Assembly: GCF_000424545.1 (NCBI RefSeq)
Contig: NZ_AUKC01000013.1
Location: 43,361 to 107,360 of the forward strand
Origin: Butyrivibrio sp. NC3005
GTDB taxonomy: Bacteria; Bacillota; Clostridia; Lachnospirales; Lachnospiraceae
Length of the DNA: 64,000 nt
Reading direction: 5' to 3'
The notes beneath the pieces are model-generated. The model searched no databases. It was not told the origin of the DNA and was given only the letters and a program-made list of their open reading frames with translations. Shown piece after piece: positions 63,804-64,000 of the stretch. The position numbers and the translations under genes were made by a program. The first letter of the stretch is position 1; every line of letters starts with the position of its first letter.

Positions 63804-63843
63804 AAGCCTGTGAAAACGTTTATGTAACGTATTACACAGGCTT
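63804..63843 (-). terminator. Terminator of the minus-strand gene at the right edge
   Basis: AAGCCTGTG / CACAGGCTT with a 22-base loop; on the minus strand it is followed by TTATAG. It lies 79 bases beyond the stop of the partial minus-strand gene. Confidence 0.6.
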
Positions 63844-63921
63844 AACTTTATATGCGTTCATAGAAGAATATAATCATTGTTAAGATACTACTATGATTCT
63901 TAAAAAATCTTCTTGGATTAT

Positions 63922-63999
63922 TCAGGTGATATCGTCTAAAACATCTTTTGCAGATTTGACAATCTCAGGATTGAATCCTTCATCTATAAGAGCCTGAAC
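63922..63999 (-). CDS. C-terminal end of a gene cut by the window edge
   Basis: The minus strand reads open from the right edge for 25 codons (VQALIDEGFNPEIVKSAKDV then LDDIT) to a TGA. The amphipathic, acidic composition looks coding and a terminator follows, but the product cannot be named from this fragment. Confidence 0.5.
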   Translation of the reverse strand, partial: VQALIDEGFNPEIVKSAKDVLDDIT

Positions 64000-64000
64000 A

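Overview
The window is AT-rich chromosomal DNA from a Gram-positive, flagellated anaerobe. It is most likely a member of the Lachnospiraceae close to Butyrivibrio or Pseudobutyrivibrio. The pointers are the low-GC Clostridia-type che/fliA operon with CheC, CheD and FapA, a MinCDE system, MecA, a giant tandem BadF/HgdB-type activase, DUF6115, several GGDEF proteins and a cytoplasmic GH29 fucosidase. The genus is inferred from gene content only; no rRNA or tRNA gene was seen.

Layout. 1-7.2 kb: end of a flagellar/chemotaxis operon (cheA 3' end, cheW, cheC, cheD, a small membrane protein, fliA, fapA, a DUF6115-like protein). 7.2-11.4 kb: an accessory island built from modular structured repeats around an MltG-domain surface protein and a fucosidase. 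11.4-22.8 kb: acetyltransferase, HAD phosphatase, rpsB-tsf, minCDE, a CtpE-like P-type ATPase, a CapA-like lipoprotein, mecA and an rRNA pseudouridine synthase. 22.9-32.3 kb: ligA, metA, a NYN-domain protein, a Tudor-like protein and a 1418-residue activase on the minus strand. 32.5-42.4 kb: membrane, sigma-like and FIST-GGDEF proteins, a c-di-GMP-I riboswitch ahead of a zinc-ribbon membrane protein, UbiB-like kinase, phasin-like protein, DgkA-like kinase and a MATE exporter. 42.8-49.1 kb: the F1Fo ATP synthase operon. 49.2-55.4 kb: a NifX-like/SlyD fusion, a diguanylate cyclase, a lipoprotein, repeats, and metY-cysK behind a Cys-rich leader ORF. 55.8-63.6 kb: a GGDEF-EAL-GGDEF protein, an ArsR/HMA/P-type ATPase metal-efflux cassette and a GH13 amylase. 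A minus-strand gene is cut by the right edge.

How it fits together. MetA carries Glu111, the acetyl-CoA-specific residue, which matches an O-acetylhomoserine sulfhydrylase 28 kb away: homoserine to O-acetylhomoserine to homocysteine, with CysK making cysteine from the same sulfide pool. Three c-di-GMP enzymes and a c-di-GMP riboswitch sit beside a motility operon.

Most unusual points: (1) there is no separate ATP synthase delta gene; a delta C-terminal-domain-like segment is fused to the N-terminus of the alpha subunit. (2) A family of modular intergenic repeats (called A, B and C here) recurs at least nine times. The copies carry compensatory base changes in several stems, and two copies of the short C form are exactly 200 bp with covarying terminal inverted repeats. 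(3) A 29-codon ORF with five Cys codons precedes metY-cysK.
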